Positions 7,084 to 14,913 of a DNA stretch of 15,995 bases are shown one piece after another; positions within the stretch are counted from its first letter, which is position 1, and every line of letters starts with the position of its first letter. This DNA is from JAWLFI01 sp964627995 (lineage in GTDB: Bacteria > Bacteroidota > Bacteroidia > Chitinophagales > Saprospiraceae): positions 1 through 15,995 of the forward strand of contig CAZVLN010000046.1 of the NCBI GenBank assembly GCA_964627995.1, read 5' to 3'. Made by a program: the position numbers and the translations under genes. The notes under the pieces are model-generated. The model worked only from the letters and a program-made list of their open reading frames with translations. It had not been told where the DNA came from and made no database searches.

Positions 7084-7938
7084 ATGATTCTAATTGCAGA
7101 AAGTGGATCTACAAAGAGCGATTGGCTATTATACCAGGGCAGAGAGTGCGTATTTGAAACGACCACGCCCGGTTTTAATCCATACTTCCATAGTGAGGAA
7201 TGGATGATTGAACAAATGCAGTTTAATCCTCAATTGGTAGAGGTGGCTAATCGTATTTCAGCGGTATACTTTTTTGGTGCGGGATGCTCCCGACCTGAGC
7301 TTCAAGATAAAGTTCAGGGCGCATTAGAGCAGTTTTTTCAGCAAGCAGATTGTCAGGTGGATCACGATTTGGCAGCTGCTGCATATGCTACTTATGATGG
7401 ACGACCGGCGATAAGTTGTATTCTGGGTACCGGATCAAATGCATGTCGGTTTGACGGCAAGTCGGTGTACTCTGAGGTTCCCTCGTTGGCTTTTATTCTA
7501 GGTGACGAGGGGAGTGGTTCCTATTTTGGGAAAAAGTTACTAGCTGCGTATTTTTATAAGCAACTGCCCACTGAGATTGCAGAAGATCTAAAAAAGGAGT
7601 ATCCACATATGACCGTTGACGCTATTGTGGAGCAGGTTTATCAGAATTCCCATGCAAATGTTTTTCTTGCTTCATTTATGCCTTTCATTCATCGATGGAA
7701 ATCATCAGATCTTGTTCAAGCTTGGTTGCGAAGTGGATTTCAGCATTTCCTAGATAATCAGGTGTTGTGTTACGAGGGCGTTAAAGACCTTCCCATTCAC
7801 TTTGTAGGTTCTGTTGCGAAGTACTTTCAGGAAGAATTGGAGCAGGTTTTAAATGAAAATGATTTGAAGTTGGGCCGTATTATGAAAAAGCCTGCACATG
7901 CATTGGCGACTTTTGTATTAGATCAGCATTCTGATTAG
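7084..7938 (+). CDS. BadF/BadG-family ATPase, probable N-acetylglucosamine or glucosamine kinase
   Basis: A 284-residue member of the ASKHA sugar-kinase fold. The phosphate-1 loop is ESGSTKSDW at 6-14, phosphate-2 is GTGSN at 115-119, GDEGSG is at 140-145, and an adenosine-site segment FVGSVAKYF lies at 240-248. Asp95 in VDHDLAAAA is a candidate catalytic base. Family members phosphorylate N-acetylglucosamine or glucosamine; the substrate here is inferred. The first residue of the phosphate-1 loop is normally Asp and is Glu6 here, a conservative change at a Mg-contacting position. It starts 9 nt after gap, so it is probably co-transcribed with the two glycolytic genes and supplies a hexose phosphate to them. 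The transcript would end at the terminator at 8034-8069. Confidence 0.85.
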   Translation: MILIAESGSTKSDWLLYQGRECVFETTTPGFNPYFHSEEWMIEQMQFNPQLVEVANRISAVYFFGAGCSRPELQDKVQGALEQFFQQADCQVDHDLAAAAYATYDGRPAISCILGTGSNACRFDGKSVYSEVPSLAFILGDEGSGSYFGKKLLAAYFYKQLPTEIAEDLKKEYPHMTVDAIVEQVYQNSHANVFLASFMPFIHRWKSSDLVQAWLRSGFQHFLDNQVLCYEGVKDLPIHFVGSVAKYFQEELEQVLNENDLKLGRIMKKPAHALATFVLDQHSD

Positions 7939-8033
7939 ATGACCTCAAAAAGGGAGTTTTGATATAGGGTAGATTAAAGGTAAATACAAATTTCATCCTC
8001 TTTGATTGATTTCCGAAAAAGAACAAAAGAAAT

Positions 8034-8069
8034 AAAAAAAAGGCTATGCAATTCTGCATAGCCTTTTTT
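8034..8069. terminator. Bidirectional rho-independent terminator
   Basis: A perfect 9-bp stem (8042-8050 with 8055-8063, GGCTATGCA/TGCATAGCC) with loop ATTC is flanked by eight A on the left and six T on the right. It sits between two convergent genes, the sugar kinase (ends 7938) and rpsT (ends 8093), and can serve both strands. Confidence 0.93.
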
Positions 8070-8092
8070 ATATCCTTCAATGAAGTAAATTC

Positions 8093-8344
8093 CTATAATG
8101 AATTGACATGCTTCATTAATTTGCTTTTTAGGTTTGCAGCTTTATTCTTATGCCAAACGTTTCGCTTCGCGAGGCGGTCTATTCTAGATATAACCTTAGG
8201 CAAAAAAGTCTCTGCCTCTGTTTTATCTGTCATCTCCTGGAGATTTCTCATCGCTGTTCGCGCTGCCTTTTTATAATAACGATTGTGAGTTCTTAACTTA
8301 ATCGCTTGCCGCGCTCTCTTTTTTGCTGATTTATGGTTAGCCAT
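8093..8344 (-). CDS. rpsT: 30S ribosomal protein S20
   Basis: An 83-residue, strongly basic, helical protein that binds 16S rRNA in the body of the small subunit. The N-terminus MANHKSAKKRARQ is the family signature, followed by the RTHNRYYKKAART segment and the Lys/Arg-rich ends expected of S20. Length fits (about 85). It is a single-gene transcription unit with its own promoter (8374-8404) and shares the terminator at 8034-8069 with the convergent sugar kinase gene. Confidence 0.97.
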   Translation of the reverse strand: MANHKSAKKRARQAIKLRTHNRYYKKAARTAMRNLQEMTDKTEAETFLPKVISRIDRLAKRNVWHKNKAANLKSKLMKHVNSL

Positions 8345-8373
8345 GCTTTATTCGTATTTTTTCAAACGGATGG

Positions 8374-8404
8374 CAAAAATAAGCAAATCCTGCATATTGA
8401 CAAT
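8374..8404 (-). promoter_or_regulatory. rpsT: Bacteroidota housekeeping promoter of rpsT
   Basis: Minus-strand reading gives ATTG (8401-8404), exactly 19 nt, then TATTTTTG (8374-8381), a full match to the TAnnTTTG -7 box of Bacteroidota. The predicted start of transcription leaves a short leader of about 20-25 nt before the ATG at 8344. No Shine-Dalgarno sequence is present, as is usual in this phylum. Confidence 0.75.
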
Positions 8405-8492
8405 AATTTAGAGACTTTTTTTGTTTTGTCATGCAAAATAAAACTATGAGGACTGTCCTTGGTTTCTATTGAACAGTTTTCCTTAAATTGTT

Positions 8493-8516
8493 TCCGGTTT
8501 CGAATAGAATACCGGA
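8493..8516. promoter_or_regulatory. Inverted repeat upstream of sucA
   Basis: Perfect 6-bp arms TCCGGT (8493-8498) and ACCGGA (8511-8516) separated by 12 nt, ending 36 nt before the sucA ATG. It could be an operator or a leader hairpin. No clear promoter was found in the 208-nt gap between rpsT and sucA on this strand, so the function is a guess. Confidence 0.3.
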
Positions 8517-8552
8517 TATTAGCAGGTCAAATCATACAACGTATAAATAAAT

Positions 8553-11279
8553 ATGGCTTCATTTTCTTTCATTAGTAATGCCGATTCCACATATATAGAT
8601 CAACTGTATCAATCTTATAAAGATTCACCAGATAGCGTGGACGCAGATTGGCGGTTGTTCTTTGACGGCTTTGAATTTAATAAAAATGGTGCATCAGCAG
8701 AGCCAGCAGATTTAAAAAAAGAATTTGCTGTGATGGCCATTATCCATGGGTTTCGGGACCGCGGTCACCTTCTATCTACGACAAATCCCATCCGTGATCG
8801 CCTGGATAGGCATCCACACCTCGATTTAGCTGATTACGGACTTACTGAATCTGATTTGGATGAGCATTTTCAGGCCGGTAAGGAATTGGGTATGGAAAAT
8901 GCCTCACTCAAAGAAATTATAACTCGTCTCGAGGAATTGTATTGTGGGAACATTGGCTTTGAGTTTGCGCACATTAATGATCGTACACAACGTATGTGGG
9001 TGCGAGATCAAATCGAGAGCCGCTCAAAAGAGGCAGACTTTGGCCTTTCTTTAGACACGAAGAAACGCATTCTCGAAAAATTAAATGGAGCAGTTGTTTT
9101 TGAGAAATTTTTGCATACAAAATACATTGGTCAGAAGCGATTTAGCTTAGAAGGCGGCGAAACTGCTATCGCCGCATTGGATGCAGCCATCAACGCTGGC
9201 GCATCGAAGAATGTAAAGGAAGTCATCATTGGAATGGCCCATCGTGGCCGGCTTAATGTGTTGGCAAATATTATGGGAAAAACCTACGAACAGATTTTTT
9301 CTGAATTTGAAGGGACATCCGTTCCCGACTTAAGTTTTGGCGATGGCGATGTGAAGTACCATTTGGGCTTTAGCTCACAGATAGAAACCAATACCGGTGA
9401 AAAGATAGATTTAAAATTAGTCCCCAATCCGTCTCACCTCGAATCTGTAGATCCGGTCGTCCAGGGGTTTTCAAGAGCAAAAAGCGATATTCTATATAAT
9501 AATGATAGTAATCAGGTGCTCCCCATTTTAATTCATGGAGATGCAGCCATCGCAGGGCAGGGTGTTGTTTATGAAACCGCTCAAATGAGTAAACTACCCG
9601 GTTATCAAACAGGAGGTACTTTTCATTTTGTGATTAATAACCAAATTGGTTTTACAACGGACTTTGACGATGCGCGATCTTCTACCTACAGCACCGCTGC
9701 AGCCAAGCTTAGTCAATCTCCGGTATTTCACGTTAACGGCGATGATCCGGAAGCAGTAGTTTTTGTCACCCAATTAGCGCTTGAGTTTCGGCAGAAATTT
9801 AAGACGGATGTATACGTAGATATGGTTTGCTACCGAAAGCATGGACATAACGAGGGTGATGATCCGAAATTTACTCAGCCTAACATGTATGATATTATTA
9901 AAAACCACAAAGATCCGCGAGAAGTATATTCAGACCTTTTGGTAGAGCGTGGCGATGTGGAAGCAGAGTTAGCCGAAAAATTAGAGAAAGAATTTTGGGA
10001 CACGCTGCAGAAACGATTAGATGAAGTAAAAGAAGAACCGCTTCCCTATGAATATCAGGCCTCTGAAGAGGCCTGGCGCAAATTGGACAAACATCCTGAC
10101 CCCGATGTGTTTAAGTTTTCTCCCAAGACAGGTATAGAAAAAGAGTCTGTTGAGCTTATGGCTAATGCACTGCTCAATATCGAAGATGAAATCAAACCAC
10201 TTAGTAAAGTAAAACGCTTACTGAAAGGAAAAAAGAAATTAATCGATAAGGATCAGATCGATTGGGCTTTAGGCGAGCTTATGGCTTATGGCTCCATTCT
10301 GATGGAAGGGCAAGGAGTGCGCATGAGTGGACAAGACGTAAAACGTGGGACTTTTTCCCATCGTCATGCAGTCATGCATGATCAGGAAAAGGATGAATCC
10401 TATATTTGGTTAAATCACCTTAAAGACGACCAAGCAGAGTTTCAGATCTACAATTCTCTATTATCCGAGTTTGCAGTTCTAGGGTTTGAATACGGATATT
10501 CTTTGGCGAGTCCGGAGAATCTCATTTTATGGGAAGCTCAGTTCGGAGATTTTGCTAATGGCGCACAAGTGATTACCGATCAATATATTACAGCCGCCGA
10601 AAGTAAATGGCGCCGGCAGAGTGGATTAGTGATGTTGCTCCCTCATGGGTATGAAGGGCAGGGGCCGGAGCATTCCAGTGCCCGTCTCGAGCGGTTTTTA
10701 AATGCGTCTGCTGAGTACAATATTACGGTAGCCAACATTACCAGCCCGGCCAACTTCTTCCACGTATTACGACGCCAATTGGCTCGACCATTTCGAAAGC
10801 CGCTGGTTGTCATGTCGCCAAAGTCCTTATTGCGACATCCGAAATGTGTTTCTTCTATGGATGAATTGATAGGGGACACCCATTTTCAGGAAATATTGGA
10901 TGACTCGAGTTTCCCCACCAAAAAAGCTAAAAAGAAAGCACGTCGTGTGCTCTTCTGCTCCGGTAAGATCTATTACGATCTTTTAGAGTATCAGGAGGAG
11001 AATGAAGTGGACGACGTAGCGATTGTTCGAATCGAGCAACTGTATCCCTGGCCGGAGCATCAAATCGAGAAGATCTTGAGCGAGTACAAGGGTGCTGAAA
11101 GAGTATGGGTACAAGAGGAACCCAAGAATATGGGAGCTGCCACTTTTGTCTTTATGCGAATGCATAGCGAAAACATTCAAATAATTGCTCGGAAAGCGAG
11201 CGCTTCACCCGCTACAGGCTATAAAAAAGCGCATGATGATCAGCAACAAGAGATCATCGAAAGTGCTTTTAGCAAATAA
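8553..11279 (+). CDS. sucA: 2-oxoglutarate dehydrogenase E1 component
   Basis: Thiamine-diphosphate-dependent decarboxylase that starts conversion of 2-oxoglutarate to succinyl-CoA in the TCA cycle. At 908 residues it has the normal length. The N-terminal segment (5-40, containing YIDQLYQSYKDSPDSVD) is the E2-binding type of tail. Core motifs are AHRGRLNVL (229-237), GDAAIAGQG (329-337), INNQIGFTT (361-369) and KHGHNEGDDP (429-438). The transketolase-like half carries HRHAVMHDQ (603-611), EAQFGDFANG (661-670) and HGYEGQGPEHSSAR (698-711). The E2 gene sucB, often adjacent, is not downstream; an unrelated membrane protein follows. The ATG is preceded by an A/T-rich stretch and no Shine-Dalgarno sequence. 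Confidence 0.97.
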   Translation: MASFSFISNADSTYIDQLYQSYKDSPDSVDADWRLFFDGFEFNKNGASAEPADLKKEFAVMAIIHGFRDRGHLLSTTNPIRDRLDRHPHLDLADYGLTESDLDEHFQAGKELGMENASLKEIITRLEELYCGNIGFEFAHINDRTQRMWVRDQIESRSKEADFGLSLDTKKRILEKLNGAVVFEKFLHTKYIGQKRFSLEGGETAIAALDAAINAGASKNVKEVIIGMAHRGRLNVLANIMGKTYEQIFSEFEGTSVPDLSFGDGDVKYHLGFSSQIETNTGEKIDLKLVPNPSHLESVDPVVQGFSRAKSDILYNNDSNQVLPILIHGDAAIAGQGVVYETAQMSKLPGYQTGGTFHFVINNQIGFTTDFDDARSSTYSTAAAKLSQSPVFHVNGDDPEAVVFVTQLALEFRQKFKTDVYVDMVCYRKHGHNEGDDPKFTQPNMYDIIKNHKDPREVYSDLLVERGDVEAELAEKLEKEFWDTLQKRLDEVKEEPLPYEYQASEEAWRKLDKHPDPDVFKFSPKTGIEKESVELMANALLNIEDEIKPLSKVKRLLKGKKKLIDKDQIDWALGELMAYGSILMEGQGVRMSGQDVKRGTFSHRHAVMHDQEKDESYIWLNHLKDDQAEFQIYNSLLSEFAVLGFEYGYSLASPENLILWEAQFGDFANGAQVITDQYITAAESKWRRQSGLVMLLPHGYEGQGPEHSSARLERFLNASAEYNITVANITSPANFFHVLRRQLARPFRKPLVVMSPKSLLRHPKCVSSMDELIGDTHFQEILDDSSFPTKKAKKKARRVLFCSGKIYYDLLEYQEENEVDDVAIVRIEQLYPWPEHQIEKILSEYKGAERVWVQEEPKNMGAATFVFMRMHSENIQIIARKASASPATGYKKAHDDQQQEIIESAFSK

Positions 11280-11346
11280 GCGCGTCCCAAGGCTCAAGAG
11301 GTTAAAGCTTAGCGGAAAATAGCCGTGCTGTTTCGTTGACATCTTT

Positions 11347-11354
11347 TATCTTTG
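11347..11354 (+). promoter_or_regulatory. Candidate -7 box for the GT-C/TPR gene
   Basis: TATCTTTG is a full match to the Bacteroidota TAnnTTTG box, 16 nt before the ATG at 11371. No TTG lies 19 nt upstream (the bases there read GTG), so the -33 box is weak. If used, the leader is very short and the gene is transcribed independently of sucA. Confidence 0.4.
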
Positions 11355-11370
11355 TTTGAAACACGACATC

Positions 11371-13332
11371 ATGGCTAAATCTGGGTCTAAGCGTAAAAAG
11401 AAAAAAAAGGTAAGCAAAGCTAAAAAGCCGCACACTTTTTCTTTCCCGGCACTGAATGTTCGCCATTTCAGCATCATGGCTCTTTTCGTGGCGCTTGCGT
11501 TTGGTTTGTACTGGACTTCGCTCTCCGATGATTTTATCCTCGATGACAAGATTGTTATTTCGGAGAATATTTATACCCAAGAAGGAATAGCAGGCTGGTG
11601 GGACCATTTGACTTCCGACTCTTTCAAAGGCTTTTTTAAAGGGGAACAGAAGAATTTACTCACCGGAGGTCGTTACCGTCCGTTATCTCTACTTGTTTTT
11701 TCAGCATTGTACGAGCTTTTTGGAGATTGGACCTTACCTTATCACGTGGTCAATGTTTTTCTGTACGGCTTAACCGCCGGTCTTTTGTTTTTTTTGCTTC
11801 AAATACTAGGACGGAAATCGGGCCGGGATACCAGCCAGATGTGGTTCTCAGTGCCCTTTATAGCCGCTATATTGTATCTGTTTCACCCCATTCATATTGA
11901 GGCCGTCGCCAACATAAAGGGCCTCGATGAAATTCTGACTTTTCTCTTTGCCATATTCTCCTGGTTTGTGGCTTTGAAGTTGTACAACCGACCCAATTTA
12001 TTGGGAAGCCTGGGATTGGGCCTTTTGTTTTTTGCAGGCCTTCTGGCTAAGGAGAATGCCATCACGTTTTTAGCCGTTATTCCTTTATCTCTTTATGTGT
12101 TTGGCAAACCCGGCCGAAAGCAATTAGCCTACATTTTAACGCCTTTACTTCTGAGTACAGCTGCCTATCTGATCATTCGATATCAGGTGCTTGGCTTTTT
12201 TCTCGATCCGGGCGTAGAAATTACAGATATCTTAAATAATCCCTTCTATGGTTTAAACACTGAAGAGCGATTAGGTACAGTTTTATTTACCTGGCTGAAG
12301 TATTTGGGCCTACTTATTTTTCCTCATCCCCTCGTTCACGATTACTACCCGTATGCGATCCCGATCTCTACATTATCAGATGGGGCAGTAATCTTGTCGA
12401 TGAGTATACACCTCCTTCTATTGGCTTACGGCATTTGGGCAGGTTTGATTAAGCGTCGTTGGGATGGATTTGCAATTCTGTTTTACTTTATCACCTTTAG
12501 TATTGTCTCTAACTTATTGTTTACTGTAGGAACATTCATGAATGAGCGTTTTATTTACATTTCTTCACTAGGCTTTTGTATTCTTCTTGCCTATGGTTTG
12601 TCTCGGGCTGCTCAAAAGCTACTTTCTACCGCTCGCGCACGCGCGGCAATCGGTATCATTACGGTGGGGATTCTTTCTGCTTACGCTTGGAAAACCTATG
12701 ATCGCTTACCCGATTGGCGGTCCTATACCGCTTTGAACGCATCGGCGGTAGAGCATTATCCGACCTCGGCTCGCTCCACCTTATTTATGGGAACCGCGCT
12801 CTTTAATGAAGCCATGGCTACCGGCGATCCACAAGAGAAATTAGAAAAGCTCAAAGACTCGGAATACTGGATCGATCAGTCTTTATCAGTGTTTCCCAAC
12901 TATGGCAACCGCACTACGCGCAACTTTAAGTATTATAATGCTTACAAGATGAAAGCAGGTGTAGCCAGTGAGATTTATAAACTAGAGCAGGACCTGGGCT
13001 CTCTTTTAAATGTGTTTCTGTTTGTGGGCAAGGACAAACCACACATTCCCTACCTATTAGAATTTTTGGGGTATGTTCAGCGTCGCTCACCGGATCGGGG
13101 ACTTATGACGAACTTCTACCATCAATTAGCATATCAAGAACTGGCCGTCAATCAACGCAAATTGAACTTTGGTATGAATTATATTCAAAAAGGTTTAGAG
13201 TATATGCCCAATAATGCGCTCTTGCTCTACGATAAGGGAAGAATTTATCAAATGGCGGGACAGCAGGAAGAGGCCCAGCGTTTTATCAATCAGGCTCGAG
13301 CCATTGACCCACAAATTGAGACGCGTGGATAA
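11371..13332 (+). CDS. Polytopic TMTC-like GT-C membrane protein with C-terminal TPR repeats
   Basis: A 653-residue membrane protein. A Lys/Arg-rich cytoplasmic N-terminus (1-20) precedes the first membrane segment (about 33-49), whose outer end carries an acidic motif, LSDDFILDDKIV (51-62), where GT-C glycosyltransferases place their catalytic Asp. Roughly eleven further hydrophobic segments run to about residue 440. FHPIHIEAVANIKGLDE (171-187) and LLAKENAITFL (224-234) resemble the conserved HPxHxEAV and KE motifs of TMTC-type proteins. The C-terminal part (about 465-650) is soluble and helical, with at least one clear TPR (about 613-646). Such proteins probably transfer a sugar from a lipid donor to extracytoplasmic protein, but donor and acceptor are unknown here. 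The open frame begins at a TTG five codons earlier; the ATG is preferred. The stop overlaps the dprA start. Confidence 0.75.
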   Translation: MAKSGSKRKKKKKVSKAKKPHTFSFPALNVRHFSIMALFVALAFGLYWTSLSDDFILDDKIVISENIYTQEGIAGWWDHLTSDSFKGFFKGEQKNLLTGGRYRPLSLLVFSALYELFGDWTLPYHVVNVFLYGLTAGLLFFLLQILGRKSGRDTSQMWFSVPFIAAILYLFHPIHIEAVANIKGLDEILTFLFAIFSWFVALKLYNRPNLLGSLGLGLLFFAGLLAKENAITFLAVIPLSLYVFGKPGRKQLAYILTPLLLSTAAYLIIRYQVLGFFLDPGVEITDILNNPFYGLNTEERLGTVLFTWLKYLGLLIFPHPLVHDYYPYAIPISTLSDGAVILSMSIHLLLLAYGIWAGLIKRRWDGFAILFYFITFSIVSNLLFTVGTFMNERFIYISSLGFCILLAYGLSRAAQKLLSTARARAAIGIITVGILSAYAWKTYDRLPDWRSYTALNASAVEHYPTSARSTLFMGTALFNEAMATGDPQEKLEKLKDSEYWIDQSLSVFPNYGNRTTRNFKYYNAYKMKAGVASEIYKLEQDLGSLLNVFLFVGKDKPHIPYLLEFLGYVQRRSPDRGLMTNFYHQLAYQELAVNQRKLNFGMNYIQKGLEYMPNNALLLYDKGRIYQMAGQQEEAQRFINQARAIDPQIETRG

Positions 13333-14419
13333 GGAAGTCGCCTATATCGCATTGAAAAAGTGGCCCGATGTGGGTCCTCAGCGGGCACGGAGCCTGCTCG
13401 CTCAGGTGGAGCATTTTGAAGACTTATTTACGCATCCTGCTTCCGAACTTCAGCAGCGACTCCCGGATATACCTGAAAAGATATGGAAGGTAGATCGCAG
13501 TCGACTCCTGGATGAAGCTAAGGCCGCTTGGGCTCGCTGCCAAAAAGAAGATATCAAAGTTATCCACTGGGGACATTCCGATTATCCTCACCGTTTCAAA
13601 ACACTGGACCCGCCGCCATTAGCTGTTTTTTATCAGGGGAATGCTCAGCTCAATGGTCGACGTACCATCGGTATTGTTGGAACTCGAAAAATGACCGAGC
13701 GCGGTCAAATTTTGTGTGAAAAGCTCGTAGAGTCTATCGCCGGTTACGATCCCCTCATCATTTCCGGTCTGGCCTATGGGGTCGACGCTTCAGCGCATCG
13801 AGCAGCATTGAAATACGGATTGGATACTTTAGGCCTGATGGGCACCGGTCCCGACCTGATTTATCCCTCAGCACATAGAGATTTAGCCAGACAAATGATC
13901 GATCAAGGTGGGGTGATGACACAGCTCGATTTTGGGAAAGGTCCCGAGCGTGAGCACTTCCCCATGCGCAATTGGTTAGTGGCAGCCATGAGCGATGCAC
14001 TTATAGTAGTCGAAAGTGCGGCTAAGGGCGGGAGCATGATTACCGCCGGAATGGCTTCTGATCTCAAAAAACCGGTATTTGCATTTCCCGGTCGCCCCAC
14101 AGATGAGTTTTCGCGAGGATGTAATCACCTCATTAATAAAGGGAAAGCTAAGCTAATAGAAAGTGGGCAGGATCTCATTGACGCCCTCGAATGGTCTCAA
14201 TTGCATGATAAGCGTACCGTTCAGCGGCAATTATTTGTTGATCTTACCGAAGACGAGCAGCGCATACTCGATCACCTGCGCACGGCCAGAGAAAGTGATG
14301 TGGATAAGCTATCCTATCAGCTCGACATTCCCATACATCACTTATCCACCGTTTTACTCGAGCTCGAGTTTAAAGGGCTGGTAAAGAGCCTGCCCGGTAA
14401 TCGCTATTTGGCTATTTGA
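13325..14419 (+). CDS. dprA: DNA-processing protein DprA (Smf)
   Basis: Binds incoming single-stranded DNA during natural transformation and loads RecA. A 364-residue protein with an N-terminal helix-hairpin-helix region (about 5-50), a Rossmann-like core with GIVGTRKMTERG (116-127) and SGLAYGVDASAHRAAL (147-162), GGSMITAGMA (235-244), PGRPTDEFSRGCNHLI (255-270), and a C-terminal winged helix (about 305-364). The canonical FPxRNR segment reads FPMRNW (212-217), so the second Arg is Trp. The frame is open well into the previous gene, but the family begins just before the helix-hairpin-helix. A GTG at 13325 gives a normal length and overlaps the preceding stop by 8 nt, suggesting translational coupling. 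A TTG at 13316 is an alternative. Confidence 0.92.
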   Translation: MDKEVAYIALKKWPDVGPQRARSLLAQVEHFEDLFTHPASELQQRLPDIPEKIWKVDRSRLLDEAKAAWARCQKEDIKVIHWGHSDYPHRFKTLDPPPLAVFYQGNAQLNGRRTIGIVGTRKMTERGQILCEKLVESIAGYDPLIISGLAYGVDASAHRAALKYGLDTLGLMGTGPDLIYPSAHRDLARQMIDQGGVMTQLDFGKGPEREHFPMRNWLVAAMSDALIVVESAAKGGSMITAGMASDLKKPVFAFPGRPTDEFSRGCNHLINKGKAKLIESGQDLIDALEWSQLHDKRTVQRQLFVDLTEDEQRILDHLRTARESDVDKLSYQLDIPIHHLSTVLLELEFKGLVKSLPGNRYLAI

Positions 14420-14442
14420 GAGATGTGATATTTTTTCTTTTT

Positions 14443-14614
14443 GGGGGTGACCCCCGAGGCTCTGCCGGCAGCAGAGCTCGAGGGTCGGGCCCTTGCGGGG
14501 TTCGCTGGACGCTCCGTACTGCGGTCGTCGCAATTCCATTGCGTCCGCCCTTCGCACCGCACCGCCTGCGTCGGTGCGCCCTACAGACCCCTCACCCTTG
14601 CGCGCTCCGCGCGC
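14443..14614. repeat. GC-rich multi-hairpin intergenic element 2
   Basis: About 170 nt of strongly GC-rich, non-coding sequence directly after dprA, in a locally A/T-rich setting. A long hairpin (14449-14465 with 14471-14486, loop CGGCA) has 15 of 16 pairs plus one bulge. A smaller alternative stem, GGGGG (14443-14447) with CCCCC (14451-14455), competes with it. Further arms are GGGGT (14497-14501) with ACCCC (14587-14591), which encloses GCGG...CCGC (14521-14524/14545-14548) capped by CGCAA/TTGCG (14529-14533/14539-14543), and CGCACCG (14553-14559) with CGGTGCG (14572-14578). GCGCG/CGCGC (14600-14604/14608-14612) follows. Short open frames across it look like translated repeat. No T-run follows, so it is not a standard terminator. 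Confidence 0.6.
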
Positions 14615-14913
14615 TGGTTTATAGTAAATTGATGGATTAGGTTTTCATTGGAGTAGCAAGTGGGTTTGCCCCCCAAAAGGTTTTACCTCAATCTAGGTTC
14701 CGAAGAGACGAAAAAAAGGCACCCGAACTCGTGTATTCAGATGCCAATATTTGTAGTGTAATTTTTACCACTTAGGCAGGTATAACACAATCTGCCATTT
14801 TATTTACAAATTATCACTCACTCAACTTTTTTAAAGAAAAATATAATTGAGCACATGAAAGATTTTCTTGCACTTAAAATCAGTGAAGTTATTATTTAAA
14901 ATTAAGTCTCAAC
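14615..14913. other. A/T-rich intergenic stretch between convergent dprA and osmC
   Basis: No gene is supported here. Contents are a weak minus-strand terminator candidate (14711-14745), a sequence resembling operator-like palindrome B (14754-14772), and a small inverted repeat GGCAG/CTGCC (14775-14779/14792-14796). A 14-codon ATG frame at 14856-14900 has no supporting features. Confidence 0.5.
14711..14745 (-). terminator. Weak rho-independent terminator candidate for osmC
   Basis: On the minus strand, GGCA (14742-14745) can pair with TGCC (14718-14721), with a short inner GAA/TTC pairing, and a run of seven T follows (14717-14711). The stem is short and interrupted. It lies about 170 nt past the osmC stop. 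Confidence 0.35.

Noticed and set aside
14416..14640. Overlapping short plus-strand open frames after dprA
   Set aside because: They cover the GC-rich multi-hairpin element; the Arg/Ala/Pro-rich translations are what such repeats give in any frame.
14856..14900. 14-codon ATG frame upstream of the osmC 3' end
   Set aside because: Too short, with no regulatory context such as a downstream gene or terminator that would mark a leader peptide.
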